A DNA stretch of 64,000 nucleotides. It comes from Favolaschia claudopus (Eukaryota > Basidiomycota > Agaricomycetes > Agaricales > Mycenaceae). Made by a program: the position numbers and the translations under genes. The notes below the pieces were generated by a model, which was given only the letters and a program-made list of their open reading frames with translations, did no database searches and was not told the origin of the DNA. Each line of letters opens with the position of its first letter. The first letter of the stretch is position 1. The stretch is taken from positions 496,001-560,000 of the forward strand of contig JAWWNJ010000068.1 of NCBI GenBank assembly GCA_037176885.1. The letters are read 5' to 3'. Below, in pieces: positions 11,339-22,643 of this stretch.

Positions 11339-14190
11339 ATGCCAAAACCCAAGGTCAATCCGGACGACGCCAGCGAGTTCGAGGAGCGCGATGAAGTCAG
11401 TGAGTTAGAGCTCAAATTAGAGCCGGAAGAGTCTCCGCTTGCCCCGCAACCGAAAAAGCGCACCGTCTTGCCCACCGCGTCCACTTCTGCCAAGGGCGAC
11501 ATTTATTCTCAGTTTACTCTGATCCGCTTCTCCACCGGCCAGCTTCTCGAGGACGACCTGCCGTTGTCCTTCTACGACATGCGAGCCGACGAACTCCTCG
11601 AGCTCCATCGCGCCGGCGTCGTCGTCACTCTCCCGCGGGCGAATCCCAAACGCTACCTCGAGGCCTATTGGGAAGGTGCGATCCGCATCCTCCGCATGCG
11701 GCCGATTGAGGACGAAGAAGACTCGTACCACCTTTACAAGATCCGTCCCCTCGAGACCCGCGCACTCGATTGGCGCGACCGCTGGCTGGTTGTGCGCGAG
11801 GGAAACATTTACTTGTGCAAGGATGAGGTTCGTTTCCTTTTTATTTATATCGTACCCCATCAAATCACCCGGACCCAACTTGGGTCGATTTCGGGTCAAA
11901 GAGCGTTCACAGGAGCATGCCCGACTTTGACCTCAACTTTGCTTCAAATCTGGGTGAGCTTGTGGGGTCTCATGCTAGTGGAGCTAGTGGATTTGAGCCC
12001 AACTTCAAAACCTCAAGTTCACCTTGATTTGAAGCAAAGTTGAGGTCAAAGTTGGGCATGCTCCTGTGAATGTTCTTCATGTGAGGAATCATCAGAGTCG
12101 ATTCCAGTCTTGTTACCAGATTTAATCAGACACTCCCTAACTAATCATTTCTTTAGACTATTCTCATTCACACCCTCTCCCTTGCTGACCTCATACAACT
12201 CACCAATTCTGGGCTTCCAGCAACTGCCCACTCCCCCAGCAAATCCCGCATCATCCTTGCCCGTTTCTCTTCTGTTGCATCCACCCGTGCTTCGTCCCCA
12301 ATCAACCCCTTCGATTCCGACTCCTCCAACCTCTCCTCCCCTGTTTTCGCCCATGACAGCGACGACTCTAACCGTCCTCGACGGAAAATGCAGCATAAAC
12401 GCCAACGGAAACGCTCAGAGCCAGAGTACCTGGCCCTTGATCTGAAAGAGGATGCTGCCTATGTCTCTCTCCTCCGTGTTCTCCACCGCCACGCCCTCCC
12501 CCGCTCATCCTTCGTCGACAAGCTCCCCGTCGGTTCCGCAGACCTCATCCAGCCCTCCCCGATATCTGCTCGTCCAGATGACAACGAAGAGGAAGCAGAA
12601 GATGCCCCTCCACCCCTCCGACATCCACCTTCCCTCGCACACCTCCGTATCCCCCGCGGCCTCTCCCTCGGCGCCGTCCAGTTCCCCGAGTGGAGGACGT
12701 CCCTCCTGCATCGTGCCCATAGCGCTGGACTGGGCGATATCGGCAAGGCCATGGAATGGCGGATGCGGAACGGGGAGACGCCGGAAGAGCCGTTTTGGAT
12801 GCACGAGATCTCACCGATTAGTAAGCGTGGGCGGAATGCGCGGCGGCGGTCGCAGCAGGTGCAGATTGTGCGGCAGCCCACGAGCACGGATGGGTACGAT
12901 TCGGATGTGTCGGGGGATGGGTCGGGCGGGGAGGAGGGGTTTGTGGATGAGGAAAGTGATGAAGGGAGTAACGATGGAAGGGTCGGGGGCGGGACGAGAA
13001 GCGAGACGGAGTGGGTGGGGTGGATGGGTGATTTGAGGAGACAGGCGAGGGTGGCGACGGAGGAGAAGGTGCGGTTGAGGCAGCGGGAGGAGATGCGGAG
13101 GTTGGCGGAGGAGACGAGGGATGCGGAGTTGGGATTGCCTCCGATGCCGCCTGGGGCGATTGCGGAGGTGACGATTTCGAGGGTCGGGACGGGGGTGGAT
13201 GATCGGCAGAGGAGGGCGGCGTTGGAGCCTAGTGCGGTGGTGACGAGTTTGAGTGGGGTGAATCCGCCGTCGCATCCGTTTTCGCATCAGCTGCAGTATC
13301 ACCATCTTCATCTGAATTATGCTGCGACGCCGAGTGCGAGTAGCAGCGCGTATAGTCATAGCACGCAACCGACGCCGCCTGTCCTTTCTTCGCCGTCGTC
13401 GAACGAGTCGATTGGGTTTGCGTTTTCGCCTTTGGCGCCGGTGGAGTTGGCGGACGAAGACACGAATACGACTACGACACCGGGGTCGGTGCACTCGCGG
13501 CATTCACATTCAAGAGCACATTCGCATACGCATACGTTGCTGCATTCAGTGTCGATGCAGATGCCGCCTTTGAATTTCCCGCCGAGTCATGGCGGGACGG
13601 GTCCGGTATTTTTCGACGCGTTTTCGAGGAGGCCGAGTATGCCTGTTATTGGGAGTTCGGGGCGGTGGGGCGGCGAGGACGGGAGTCGGCCGTCGACGCC
13701 TGAGCCTGGGGGTAGTTCGACGGCGACGACCGGGATTGCGGAGGTGACGCGTGCTGCTGTTGGACGGTCGGGGAGTATCAGTGGTGGTGGTAAGGGGTTG
13801 TTGCGGAAGAAGGATCAGCAACGAGAACGGGAGAGAGAACGGGATAAGGACCAGGGTGGTGGCGGGGGCGAGACGTCTGATTATTGGCGGAAAGGTAAGG
13901 AGAGGGAGCGGGAGCGGGAGAGGAGCCCACCACCGCCGAATACACACTTAACAGCGCTTGCTAGTCGCCGCCCGAGGCTTTCGGTATCGACGACGGAGCA
14001 CCCTAGGGTACCAAGAACTCAAGCGTTGAGTCCGCCGGGGACACCTGTGATGGCGGACCAGATTATGCCTCTGCCTGATCCCGCGCCGGCGAAGAAGAAG
14101 CGGAAGGGGCTTGCGCGTGGGGTGTCCATACGTGCGGAGAAGCTCGTGAAGAGTTTGGATTCGGCGCTGGATTTCGTCGATGGGCGGTGA
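11339..14190 (+). CDS. Large basidiomycete protein with PH-like N-terminal region and disordered tail
   Basis: Two exons (11339-11827, 12157-14190) give 840 residues. Residues ~60-190 form a globular region with the PH-like elements DWRDRWLVVREGNIYLCKD followed by TILIHTLSLADL; PH identity is inference. Residues ~240-340 hold a second ordered block (LRIPRGLSLGAVQFPEWRTSLLHRAHSAG). The rest is low complexity: acidic SDxSGDGSGGEE, R/E-rich helices, His-Ser repeats, RERERERD tracts and a basic KKKRKGLARG near the C-terminus that could be a nuclear signal. The intron is 329 nt, six times longer than its neighbours, because it holds the fold-back element described separately. GC content rises sharply in the second exon. 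Confidence 0.75.
11906..12070. mobile_element. Fold-back (MITE-like) inverted repeat inside an intron
   Basis: Arms 11906-11950 and 12026-12070 are 45-bp inverted repeats with a single mismatch, separated by 75 bp. The inverted similarity continues inward at lower identity (about 11951-11968 against 12009-12025). The element has no coding capacity and lies wholly inside the intron of the 840-aa gene, on neither splice site. I could not find a convincing target-site duplication, so the exact ends and class are open. Confidence 0.7.
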
Positions 14191-14463
14191 TGTGTGGAGT
14201 GGTGGGGGTCTTTTGGCGCTCAATCTGCTGCGCCTATTTCGTGTCGATGGTCTTCTGGCTCGTTTTTCGTGTACCTATCATTGTCAAGCATATTTCTTTT
14301 CACTTGCATTGCTGTATGTAGTTTGTTCATATCGGATCTCCCCTCCCCTCATCCATTCGTGTACCTTAGTACTAAGTACTGTATTCTGAAGTCGATAATT
14401 CTAATAGCCGGATCGCATCGTACAAATACATTATGGTACAAGTCTACTGTTACAGGCAGCAGG

Positions 14464-15720
14464 TTAAAAACCAGCCGATACATCGAGACTCAGTCCATCA
14501 CGGCGCCCCCACATCCTCGATGCTACATACTCCTGAACAGATAATCGCCGTGCCTTGAACAACAGTGGCATCTTGCGCCGCACTTTGTCAGCAAAAAACC
14601 TCAAGTCGATCTGGTCTCCTTCCCTCTTAGCTAGATTCCAATGTATGCAAGGGGCCATCTTATGGGCGACGAAGGCTTGGTCCAGAGTCTTCATCAGCGG
14701 ATCGTACAGATCAGCGTCCATTGCATCCTCTCTGTGAGCCCATAGCTTGATCTTGAGTTGGGCGAGGACTGGGCTCATCTGCGGCGCTGCAAACGCAGAC
14801 AGAGTCCTGATCGTGGCTGAAATGAGCGAGATCTTCGCTGTTGCGACTATAGCGCCTGGGAAGGAGACTTGTATCACACGGAGTCGCGGGAGGCGGGGAA
14901 GTGTCGGGGGCGCCGTACCGAAGTAATCTGTGTCAATAGACAGACATGTGAGTTAGCTGCCTGATATACGCCGTCAAGACGCACCTGGGCAGTCGAATTG
15001 GATGTGTTCAAGTGTATGGCACGAGGATTCGATTAGCGCTCGAACCCACATTCTTTCGTTTGCGAAGCCGTCGATGGATAGATGTCGCAGCCCTGCGACA
15101 CAGGAAATATTCTGAGGACGCGCGAGAAACTCGCCGACGCGCATGCCGCCTAGGGACAGGGATATGACATCGGTAGATCGTGCAGGCGGTGGAATGGAGA
15201 TTTCATGATCCGCTTCCTCGTCCAGAGATACGGCTCGGAGGGAGATTGTCGATACTGCACGAAACAAGCTCCAAAACAGAGCTGGAGTGAGTATAATATG
15301 CGTCAGGCGCAGCTCGCGCAGCGGGAGGCGAGTAAGAAAGTCGAAGATAGGCTGCGGGATCCAGGACAAGTGCGCATAGTTAGACACGACGCTGGGATAC
15401 CAGCGTCCATCCAACATGCATACACGGACGTTTTGCAGTTTTGAGAGCACTTGGCAGAAGCTTTCCGCTTTCGCGCTATCCATCACGTCGTGAAGTGCTC
15501 CGATGGTCAAGAACGTGACGTATTCTGCGACGTGCGGCGAATTGGTGAGTAAATCGCATGCTGCGCAGTAGTTGTTGGCATCCACGGTCATGTAGCGCAA
15601 TAAAAAGCGCTGGCAGAAGTAGCGCATTGTAGACGATACTAGTGAGCATTCTTTGAGCGTTTCCACATCCCTAATTTCTTGCACAATAGCGTCCAGTAGT
15701 TCCGGGGGTAGCGAGGACAT
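14464..15720 (-). CDS. F-box protein
   Basis: Exons 15720-14985 and 14927-14464 give 399 residues. The F-box is at the extreme N-terminus (LPPELLDAIVQEIRDVETLKECSLVSS-type, residues ~4-45, shown here in part as LPPELLDAIVQEI and CSLVSSTMRYFCQRFLL). Downstream are leucine-rich helix-strand repeats (LPLRELRLTHIILTPALFW, LRHLSIDGF, LPRLPRLRVIQV) that presumably bind the substrate. F-box proteins link targets to SKP1-cullin ubiquitin ligases. No other domain is seen. Confidence 0.85.
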
Positions 15721-17034
15721 GGTCTGGAGAAAATTGCCTAATTTGGATTGCGATAACGAGTGTCACAGTGAGTCACGCGTGCGTCACACCTGTAACGGCT
15801 TCTTCCAGCGAATCCAGCCTGGTCGCAGTCGTGTAGACGGAACGCCATGAACCTCTCATCAGCTCATACCCGTTCTTTCAACACTGCATGCAGCTACCTG
15901 GTGTACCCACGGCAAATCTCAACCGTTTCCAAGATCTGTGGCTTGCCAACAAAGGATTGAAATGGCGCAAAGAATGGCGCCTCGTTTGCTAGCCTCAACC
16001 CCCCACCATCATACAGGCTATCGCAATAACTGCCTTCATTCCAAGCCTTCGTCTCGAAGTCTTCTAATCCTTGCTTTCGTCCTGAACTCTTGTGTAACAA
16101 GAATCTCTTGAAATTCTAGGCGGGCTCGGTGTATGCCAGGTCTCAGACACTGTCATGGCTCAAATGCGGCTTCCCGAATAAAACTGACCCGACTCGCTCA
16201 TCCGTTCACTCAGCTTCTGTTCCCTCCCTCATCCACAACTTTACGAGCAAATGACGCTGTCAAGCCTTGCCTATACCATACAGGAATCATGAAAACTTGT
16301 ATCCCTCTCGCCATCGTCAATATCGTATCTTTCCTACACTTCGCCACCCGATTCTCGTGGTTGTCGGTGTCGTCTGCGGCGATCAAGGGTCATGCAAAGT
16401 CAAGATGTCAGGCGCAGTGGTATTGATTGAGGCGCCTGAGGCGTTCATCGACCCTCCTGCCAGCATCTACCCAGTAGTCGAATTCGTCGACGGAGCTGTT
16501 TCCTCCGCTGTTGTTTACGATGCCTCTGCTGCGCCTTTCTCCGCCGGTGCAGCTTCATCCGCCTTCTGAAGGCAGGCCCTTGCCCCTCTTCTTTGGGTAC
16601 GCGTATCCATTCGACCGTCGTCAGTGATACTCACGATGCCGTAGAGAGTTACACTCAGGATTGGGGTGCAGGTAGCGTGGTGTTCCCGCTGGAGGTTTCG
16701 ACTGGTTTTCCGCCACGGGGATGTAAATACCGCTGGCTCTGCGTTCTTGATAGTCTCTATTCAATCACATTCCGCTTTGACTCTCATCTGCATCGAAATT
16801 CGGCGTTCAAGCTTGCAATTGGGTTTACTTTTGCAAGAAACAAGGTCGCAGAGGATTGTCCATGTCACCGAGCCTGGTAATACGGTGACAATGCAAATAA
16901 TCGAAGGTCGAAGAACCACGTGGAAGAAAATCATGACGCGCATGACGTTCTGCTCGAGTTTAATGCTGGAGCACGGGAAGCGCGGGTGGGGCGAATGACG
17001 CGAGCCAAGACATGATGTCACGCGTCGCTCTACC
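15721..17034. other. Gene-poor stretch
   Basis: About 1.3 kb without a gene that I can support. Short open frames on both strands lack splice support, codon structure or recognisable motifs. The last part must include the promoter of the gene starting at 17119. Confidence 0.5.
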
Positions 17035-17040
17035 TATAAA
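17035..17040 (+). promoter_or_regulatory. TATA box of the glycine-rich small protein gene
   Basis: TATAAA lies 84 bp upstream of the ATG at 17119. It is followed by a C/A-rich leader (CAACAAACCAAATC...) typical of highly expressed fungal genes. A CCCCT (STRE-like) motif at 17050-17054 lies just downstream. Confidence 0.6.
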
Positions 17041-17118
17041 TCCTGGTCGCCCCTCAAGCAAGTCTCCAACAAACCAAATCTACCCACATCTAAACAACTC
17101 ACTCTTCACACAATCACA

Positions 17119-17529
17119 ATGTCGAACCTCCTCGAGAAAGGCAAACAGATGCTCAACGGCAACTCTTCCTCTCACGCTGGCACCGGTATGGGTGGCGGCA
17201 ATGGAATGAGCGGCGGTGGCATGACGGGCGGCGGCATGGGTGGCTCAGGTGGCATGGGGGCAGGCGGCCAGAAGCCAGACTTCGTTGATAAAGGTTGGCG
17301 GCACCACAAGTTACGCTGGCAATCGACTAATTCTTTTCCAAGCTTTCTCCAAGCTTGAGACGAGTCACGGCATTACTCCCAACTCAGGGAGAGACGAGCG
17401 CATCACCGATACCGTCCGCGAGAAATTCGAATCTGTAACTGGGTACGTTTTGCCCGTCCGCTTCTCTCGCTCGATTCCTCATCCAATTTCGCGAGTAGGA
17501 AGAATGTACCGAACAAGATCTCAAATTAA
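17119..17529 (+). CDS. Small glycine-rich stress-type hypothetical protein
   Basis: Exons 17119-17293, 17343-17442 and 17499-17529 give 101 residues. The N-terminus MSNLLEKGKQMLNG is followed by a Gly/Met-rich stretch (about residues 22-52). Then comes a hydrophilic C-terminal half with ITPNSGRDERITDTVREKFE and VTGKNVPNKISN. I recall this layout from a family of short fungal proteins found in many ascomycetes and basidiomycetes. No biochemical role is established to my knowledge. A strong TATA box and leader suggest high or inducible expression. The last exon codes for only about ten residues, and its ending with a stop in frame supports the splice model. Confidence 0.75.
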
Positions 17530-17724
17530 ACCACTAACTTACAACGGACCTTTGCAATATTGCTGTACTACCATACATAATGTCTCTGTAGCAAAAAAAA
17601 ATATTAAATTCCTCGCATTCACGAGTTCCGCACTCGAAATCTGTCAAAGCAAATTCAAGTTTTCGAACCTACAGATGAATTGCATCCGAGAGTCCGCTGT
17701 GAAGTCGGTGTTTCGAGACAGACG

Positions 17725-17745
17725 TAATAATAATAATAATAATAA
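17725..17745. repeat. (TAA)n microsatellite
   Basis: About seven TAA units directly beside the left target duplication of the Mutator-like element that starts at 17760. Confidence 0.8.
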
Positions 17746-17759
17746 GGCCCTCTACCAAC

Positions 17760-18483
17760 GGATAATTCTGTTGAGAAACCCGGGGTGCAGGCAGAAACCC
17801 TCCCCATATAAGGTAATATTGCAGAAACCCCCCGCACAAACTTTAACAGATTCTGGACAGAAACCCATTTACGTCGATTCGATGGCATCAGCGAACATTT
17901 TAAGCAGGTTGGTCGGCAACACCGTCTTCGTTATTCCTTGCAGTCCGACGAAGATTGTGGGTACCATATCGCCTCTAGAATTCTGCGGGTTGTTCATTGT
18001 TCTTCACTGTGAGTTCCCGTCGACTCTGAGAATATGCCGGAGAAGCAGCCGATCCCGAACGCTCGGCACAGCCCCGATGTCTAACGGAGCACACTGGTAT
18101 CTTGCTTTGAGCCTCATTCGAGGCATCCAGAAGCAGCAGATGAGCGACCACAATATTTCCGTAGGTTGTATGTTATTTGCGAGGCTGCTAGTCTCGTCGT
18201 GTGCGGAAATAACAACCTCGTCGGCATGCACACCGTGCACAGGGCAATCTCGAAACCACGAAGAAGGGACGGGCCCCTGGCAATCTGAGACCTACGCAAC
18301 TGGGAATTAGCTGAAGCGGCAAGTAAAAGCGTCTGAAAAGGTCAAACCAACCTTCAGCATTGTTGCCGTGCCTGCCGCCGAGTCGGCAGCCTGGGGCAAT
18401 CACCTTCCCAAATTGGAAGGGTCTTTGAACCCCAGGTTTCTACATAAAGATTCGGAAACCCGGGTTTCTGGATAGAATTATCC
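17760..18483. mobile_element. Non-autonomous Mutator-like DNA transposon with 9-bp TSD
   Basis: The element is 724 bp. Terminal inverted repeats of 25 bp (17760-17784 and 18459-18483) differ at three positions and begin GGATAATTCT. Both sides are flanked by the same 9 bp, TCTACCAAC (17751-17759 and 18484-18492). A 9-bp target-site duplication is the hallmark of Mutator-like elements. Subterminal copies of CAGAAACC (left) and GGTTTCT (right) add further inverted structure. There is no transposase frame inside, so it depends on a partner elsewhere. Confidence 0.8.
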
Positions 18484-18756
18484 TCTACCAACCGCCGGAA
18501 ATACAAGCTAAAGACCTGTAAATATAAAAAAACCTGACGAACTCAATTATCCATTTCCATGTCCATTTCCCCCTCCTCCAAGTCTGAGTTGTCTTCTATT
18601 GCCGACTCAAAATTCCAAAAATCTGCCTCTTCTGATGGCTTCGCCAAAGATGAACATTGAAAATTCATTTTCTAAGAACGAAGACCGCCAAAATACGAGG
18701 CTACACTCTCGTTCTCTCTCGAGAATCGAAAATTTCAACTTGTTGAAACCTGGAAA

Positions 18757-20275
18757 TTACATCTCTGAATCCATCACAGAAATCTGCTCTATGTCACCCG
18801 ATAGAAGAGAGATTCCGATTATTTTCTCCTGCTCTCCCCTCGTATTCAGTAGGTCGTAAGGGCCGATGATTTTCTGCACTCTTTCAAATGTTACAATGTT
18901 CCATGCTTCTATGCATGTGCTGCAGATCGCAAAGAGATACTGATTGTGAAGTGCTGCGTTACCAGAACATATTTTAGCATTAGAAAACACAAGGTCTATG
19001 TCCGAGTTGGGTGATTGGACTGACCGAATGTTTTAGCTGGCCGACTCCACTTCAAGGCAGGTCCGTTCTCGAGTCCCTTATCATCGTGGCCGATGACAAA
19101 TGCAAGTTCTGTACATGTAGTCCATATCAGTCCAAAGGAAATAGTCTGTACTGGGAGAAGGATGAACTGACTGTCGTAACACGCAAGATAATGCGGAACG
19201 AGTCGGAATACTGTAATCGGTTTACAGTTCTTCACCGAAAAGGCTTGATAAGTGGGATCTCGCGAATCTAGCAGCGCTCGCGTGCGGGAAGTCGATAGAT
19301 CGATTATTTCAAAACCTTTTTGTACTGCGAATCCCTTCTTGAGCGTAGCGAGGATTTCGGTGCGCGAGAGGAATCGGATTGCGATTGTCTCGAGGGGGGT
19401 GTCTTCTGTCTAATGATCTGCAGTTTCAACGGCGAAAAATATTTTGAAGTAGATCGCACTTACCGCGGAGAGAACGAAGGCTGCGGCTTGTCCGGTAGGG
19501 GTGCCATTGTTGACATCGTACACCTTTAGCGTCGCAGAGAGGGAGGATGTTTCCATCACGCAAACACGATGGGTTTCCCCGAGCACGGCGCTCCGACGTA
19601 CAGTAAAGCATGCTACACGCCTCCAGATCTGTGTAGGATGTGCAGAAGATGCCAGGAGCGCGGCGAGGCTGAGCGTCAAGACCGAGCCGCCTACAAGATA
19701 TGATTGATACGTTCAACTCGGAGATTCAAATATCGAGAAACCAATTGATACCTGCGAGACATAAGACAAGATCTGCATCTCGGAGTACCTCAATCTGGGT
19801 CACGTCTTGGATGCGGAGAAGACGGGACGCTGTATGATTGATTGAGGCAGCTCTGTAGATGCCGTTCTTGCTTCCAAAAATGATATCTGCATGTTGCAGT
19901 CAGCTAATAACGATAATTAAGGAAGAGTGTTGTGAACACTGGGGAAGAAAAACGACCTGGAGTATCAGTGTCGTCGAGCACTGCAGCGCAAGTAATTGGG
20001 AATCCGAACGAAGTATCATAACGAACGAGCGGGATCGTGCGGCAAACCATGCGTTTCGAAAGACGGCATCTGCTTCGAGGCGCCCAGGAACGACAAACGA
20101 GGCTACATGCAAGGAGGGTTCGGGTGTCGTCAATATTGTCGATGATGAGTTCGTAGATCTCGATGGAGAGCTGTTCTGTTATAGTCGGTAGGAGGGATGG
20201 TGGAGCTGCGAGGGGTCGCCGCGATGGGATCCATTTCAATTGAGCGATTCGGGGAGCGAAGGATAGAAGGGGCAT
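18757..20275 (-). CDS. F-box protein fused to a CNH (citron homology) domain, copy A
   Basis: Exons 20275-19957, 19886-19752, 19690-19464, 19409-19172, 19108-19025 and 18953-18757 give 399 residues. Residues ~35-75 are an F-box (IYELIIDNIDDTRTLLACSL, VCRSWAPRSR). From residue ~107 the CNH domain follows: IIFGSKNGIYR, VTQIEVLRDADLVLCLAG, VACFTVRRS, KGFEIIDLSTSRTRALLDS, KPITVFRLVPHYLACYDKLAF and ALHNQYLFAICSTCIEAWNI. CNH domains are beta-propellers best known from Rho/Rab regulators and Vps39; here the domain may recruit a ubiquitination target, which is inference. The 63-nt intron after CYD could be missed, as it keeps the frame, but the paralogue at 42.7 kb has an intron at the same point. 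Confidence 0.8.
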
Positions 20276-22588
20276 GAGGTAAACGACCTCTCAAAGACAG
20301 TTGGTGGTTCGTGACAAGGCAAGTTTATGCGTATCATCCTGAGATATTTGACGGGTATCGATCCGTAGGACCCGGCAGCTGCGAACTTAGATAGTCAATT
20401 CGACTTCCGGCGACTCGAAGCACTGCAGTTGGGTATACATACGCACATCATGATGGGAGGATGAACAAAGACTGGACGCATCAGTTCCAAGTCGTTCGAA
20501 GGTACCAGCCCTTTATTTCCTCTGTTGCGGCGAAGGGGGTCGCATGGGTAGACGGACGGAGAGATGTAAGTACGGCAGAGATAGGATTCATATCGCCCTC
20601 ATTCTTCTGGCGAAGTGCGAGATATATGCTGACAGTCCGATAGCATATCCGATAGGTAGGTCCAGGTAGGTAGCGGCCCAGGTGACCATGTCGGCGCCCG
20701 CACGATTCTGAGCTACTTACATAGGCACCATGTCGGTATAATGTGCCTCCTCCTCCTCAAGCCCAGGGATGCCCTCCAAGGAAGATTTTCTGCAGACTGT
20801 GCCACGTCGCGACGCGAGATATTGTTGATCTGGGGCCACATGCATAAAGATCATTTAGGGAAACTGGTAGCGTAGAGAGCTAAGACGGTGTTCATGAGCG
20901 TATTCTGGCAGAAACCAAGTACTTATGTAAAACTGCATCCCAATTTGTTGGAGTGGAAGTGAGTTGAAGTGTTTTCCCGAAAATCCTCCGAGCCGCGTCT
21001 GATCTTGATCAATGACATAAAACTGGTCCTGAAGACCATCCTGAGGACCTGATGCAGATGAGCTAGCGCTCGCGACAACAATCGCCTTGGATTCTTGCGT
21101 TCAAGTTGCCCCGCTTCAATCAGAAAACGCTCTCTCCCCTTCTCCAGGTCTCCTTATCTTCCTCAGGCTGCCACGGTACCGGTGTCAAACTTATCGTCCC
21201 GTCAAACCCTATAGGCTGGCACTGCTAGGCTCTAAAGGCTTCGAAGGGCTTCGAGTCAAGTGCACTGTGCTACTGTCAGACTTCCGAACGCCGCACGCTC
21301 GGTCGCAGAGGTCAAGTCTGTTCAGCTTCGTACGCAGAAAACCTTCCGGTTGCATCGTACTACTGTTTCTCTTGTTTTGCGCGGCGGGCTGGACCTTGAA
21401 TTCAACTCAAATTCCTATGCGACACTAAACGCCGTTATCTCACGAATCAGCCTCGTACGCGTTGTCATTTTGAGATTTTACTATTCGTTCGTTCGCTCCC
21501 GCCGCCTCAGATATCAATACTGGTTTCTATTCAATTTGATACGGAACAAGATGAAAACAAATTTTACAGCCCTATACGGCGATTTAATATATAAAGGACC
21601 TGTAATGAAAGGTGGACCTTTTATATATAAAGGCCTTTCGTTAAAGGTCGAATTTATTTATATACTAGCGTAACGTACCTATCAATGGATGCCCGGGCGC
21701 ACCATGTGGCGGCGTCGTCTGGCGGAATCGACCGCCCTGGCGCGTTTGCGGGATGGCGGGAGGCGCTCGGTGGCGGTGTGACGCATCACCACCCAAATTG
21801 GGTGCGATAATTCGCGCCCCACCGCCGCTGTACCGCCAATTCAGTGGAGAGGACGCAAGTAGATAGGCTTACCTTTATAATTCAATGTGTAGTATGGGCC
21901 AGAATGCCTTGAGCGGCTCGCACGACGACGGCCTCTTTGGGGGGAAATGGTGGGTGGCTTTTGTTTGTCGCTGTTTGAGCGCGATCCGATTGCCGGCACT
22001 TGCCGATTCCCAAATTTCCCTGCTCAAATTGTTAATATAGTGGTGTAGGTTTGCTTAGGATCTATGTAGTATGTGTTCATGGAGTAGGCTGGGACTGTTT
22101 TCAAATGGGCGCGCCGTATGAATTAGGATCATATTTGCCACTATTTGTACGGCCATCATTTTGCGAGAATATTGGACGGGCCAGATTCGAATGCTCAGAG
22201 AAAGATACTAGCATTTATACTTGTACATATATAGTCCCTTGGCCAAATACGATATCAATTAGAACCGTTTTACACCCAAGAATGTGAACATCAGTTGTGC
22301 CTCAACATTCGGCGTTATTCGGTCATTCGGCTTTCAGACACCAGAGTCGAAAAGCTCGAAGTCCTAAGCGCCTAAGGCGCTTAACACATTGCTTGGGCGG
22401 AAAAATGTACAAGTCGCGTTTAAAAATCGCAGGTTGTTATCGGAGTTCACACAATTCACTCTTGGCAAGTAATCAATTATAGATATTAACAGTAGAACCA
22501 TTCAGAGCTGTAGATTAAGACAATAAATAAAAGTTATCGATGCTTCAGTTGAATAAAGACATAATTCAGAGACACGAATCAAATCCTC
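20276..22588. other. Gene-poor stretch with short repeats
   Basis: 2.3 kb without a gene that I can support. It contains a dispersed repeat at 21526-21568, a hairpin-rich TATATAAAGG/CCTTT array at 21585-21660, and a near-perfect 19-bp palindrome at 22365-22383. It also has a GC-rich imperfect inverted region around 21720-21850. Open frames such as those at 21087-21673 have no recognisable content. Confidence 0.5.
21622..21651 (+). repeat. TATATAAAGGCCTTT hairpin motif, copy 1
   Basis: This 30-bp stretch has the palindrome AAAGGCCTTT, then a short stem CCTTT-CGTTA-AAAGG-like hairpin. The same motif is at 38730-38759 in the opposite orientation, but with the hairpin loop reversed relative to the flanks. 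Similar AT-rich half-units continue upstream to 21590. Confidence 0.6.
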
Positions 22589-22643
22589 TCAACACAGCGG
22601 CTGGTTGAGCAGCGATGCAAGAGCATAAAATGATTTGCAGGAA

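Noticed and set aside
12452..13503. Frames of 194-230 codons overlapping the second exon of the 840-aa gene
   Set aside because: Arg-rich shadows of a GC-rich coding exon, with no start context or homology.
16267..16569. 100-codon frame on the plus strand
   Set aside because: Ala/Val-rich, no neighbours or introns to support it, and equally long frames occur nearby by chance.
17240..18310. 356-codon frame running through the glycine-rich gene and into the Mutator-like element
   Set aside because: It crosses two clear introns and the transposon boundary. The spliced 101-residue model fits the known family layout.
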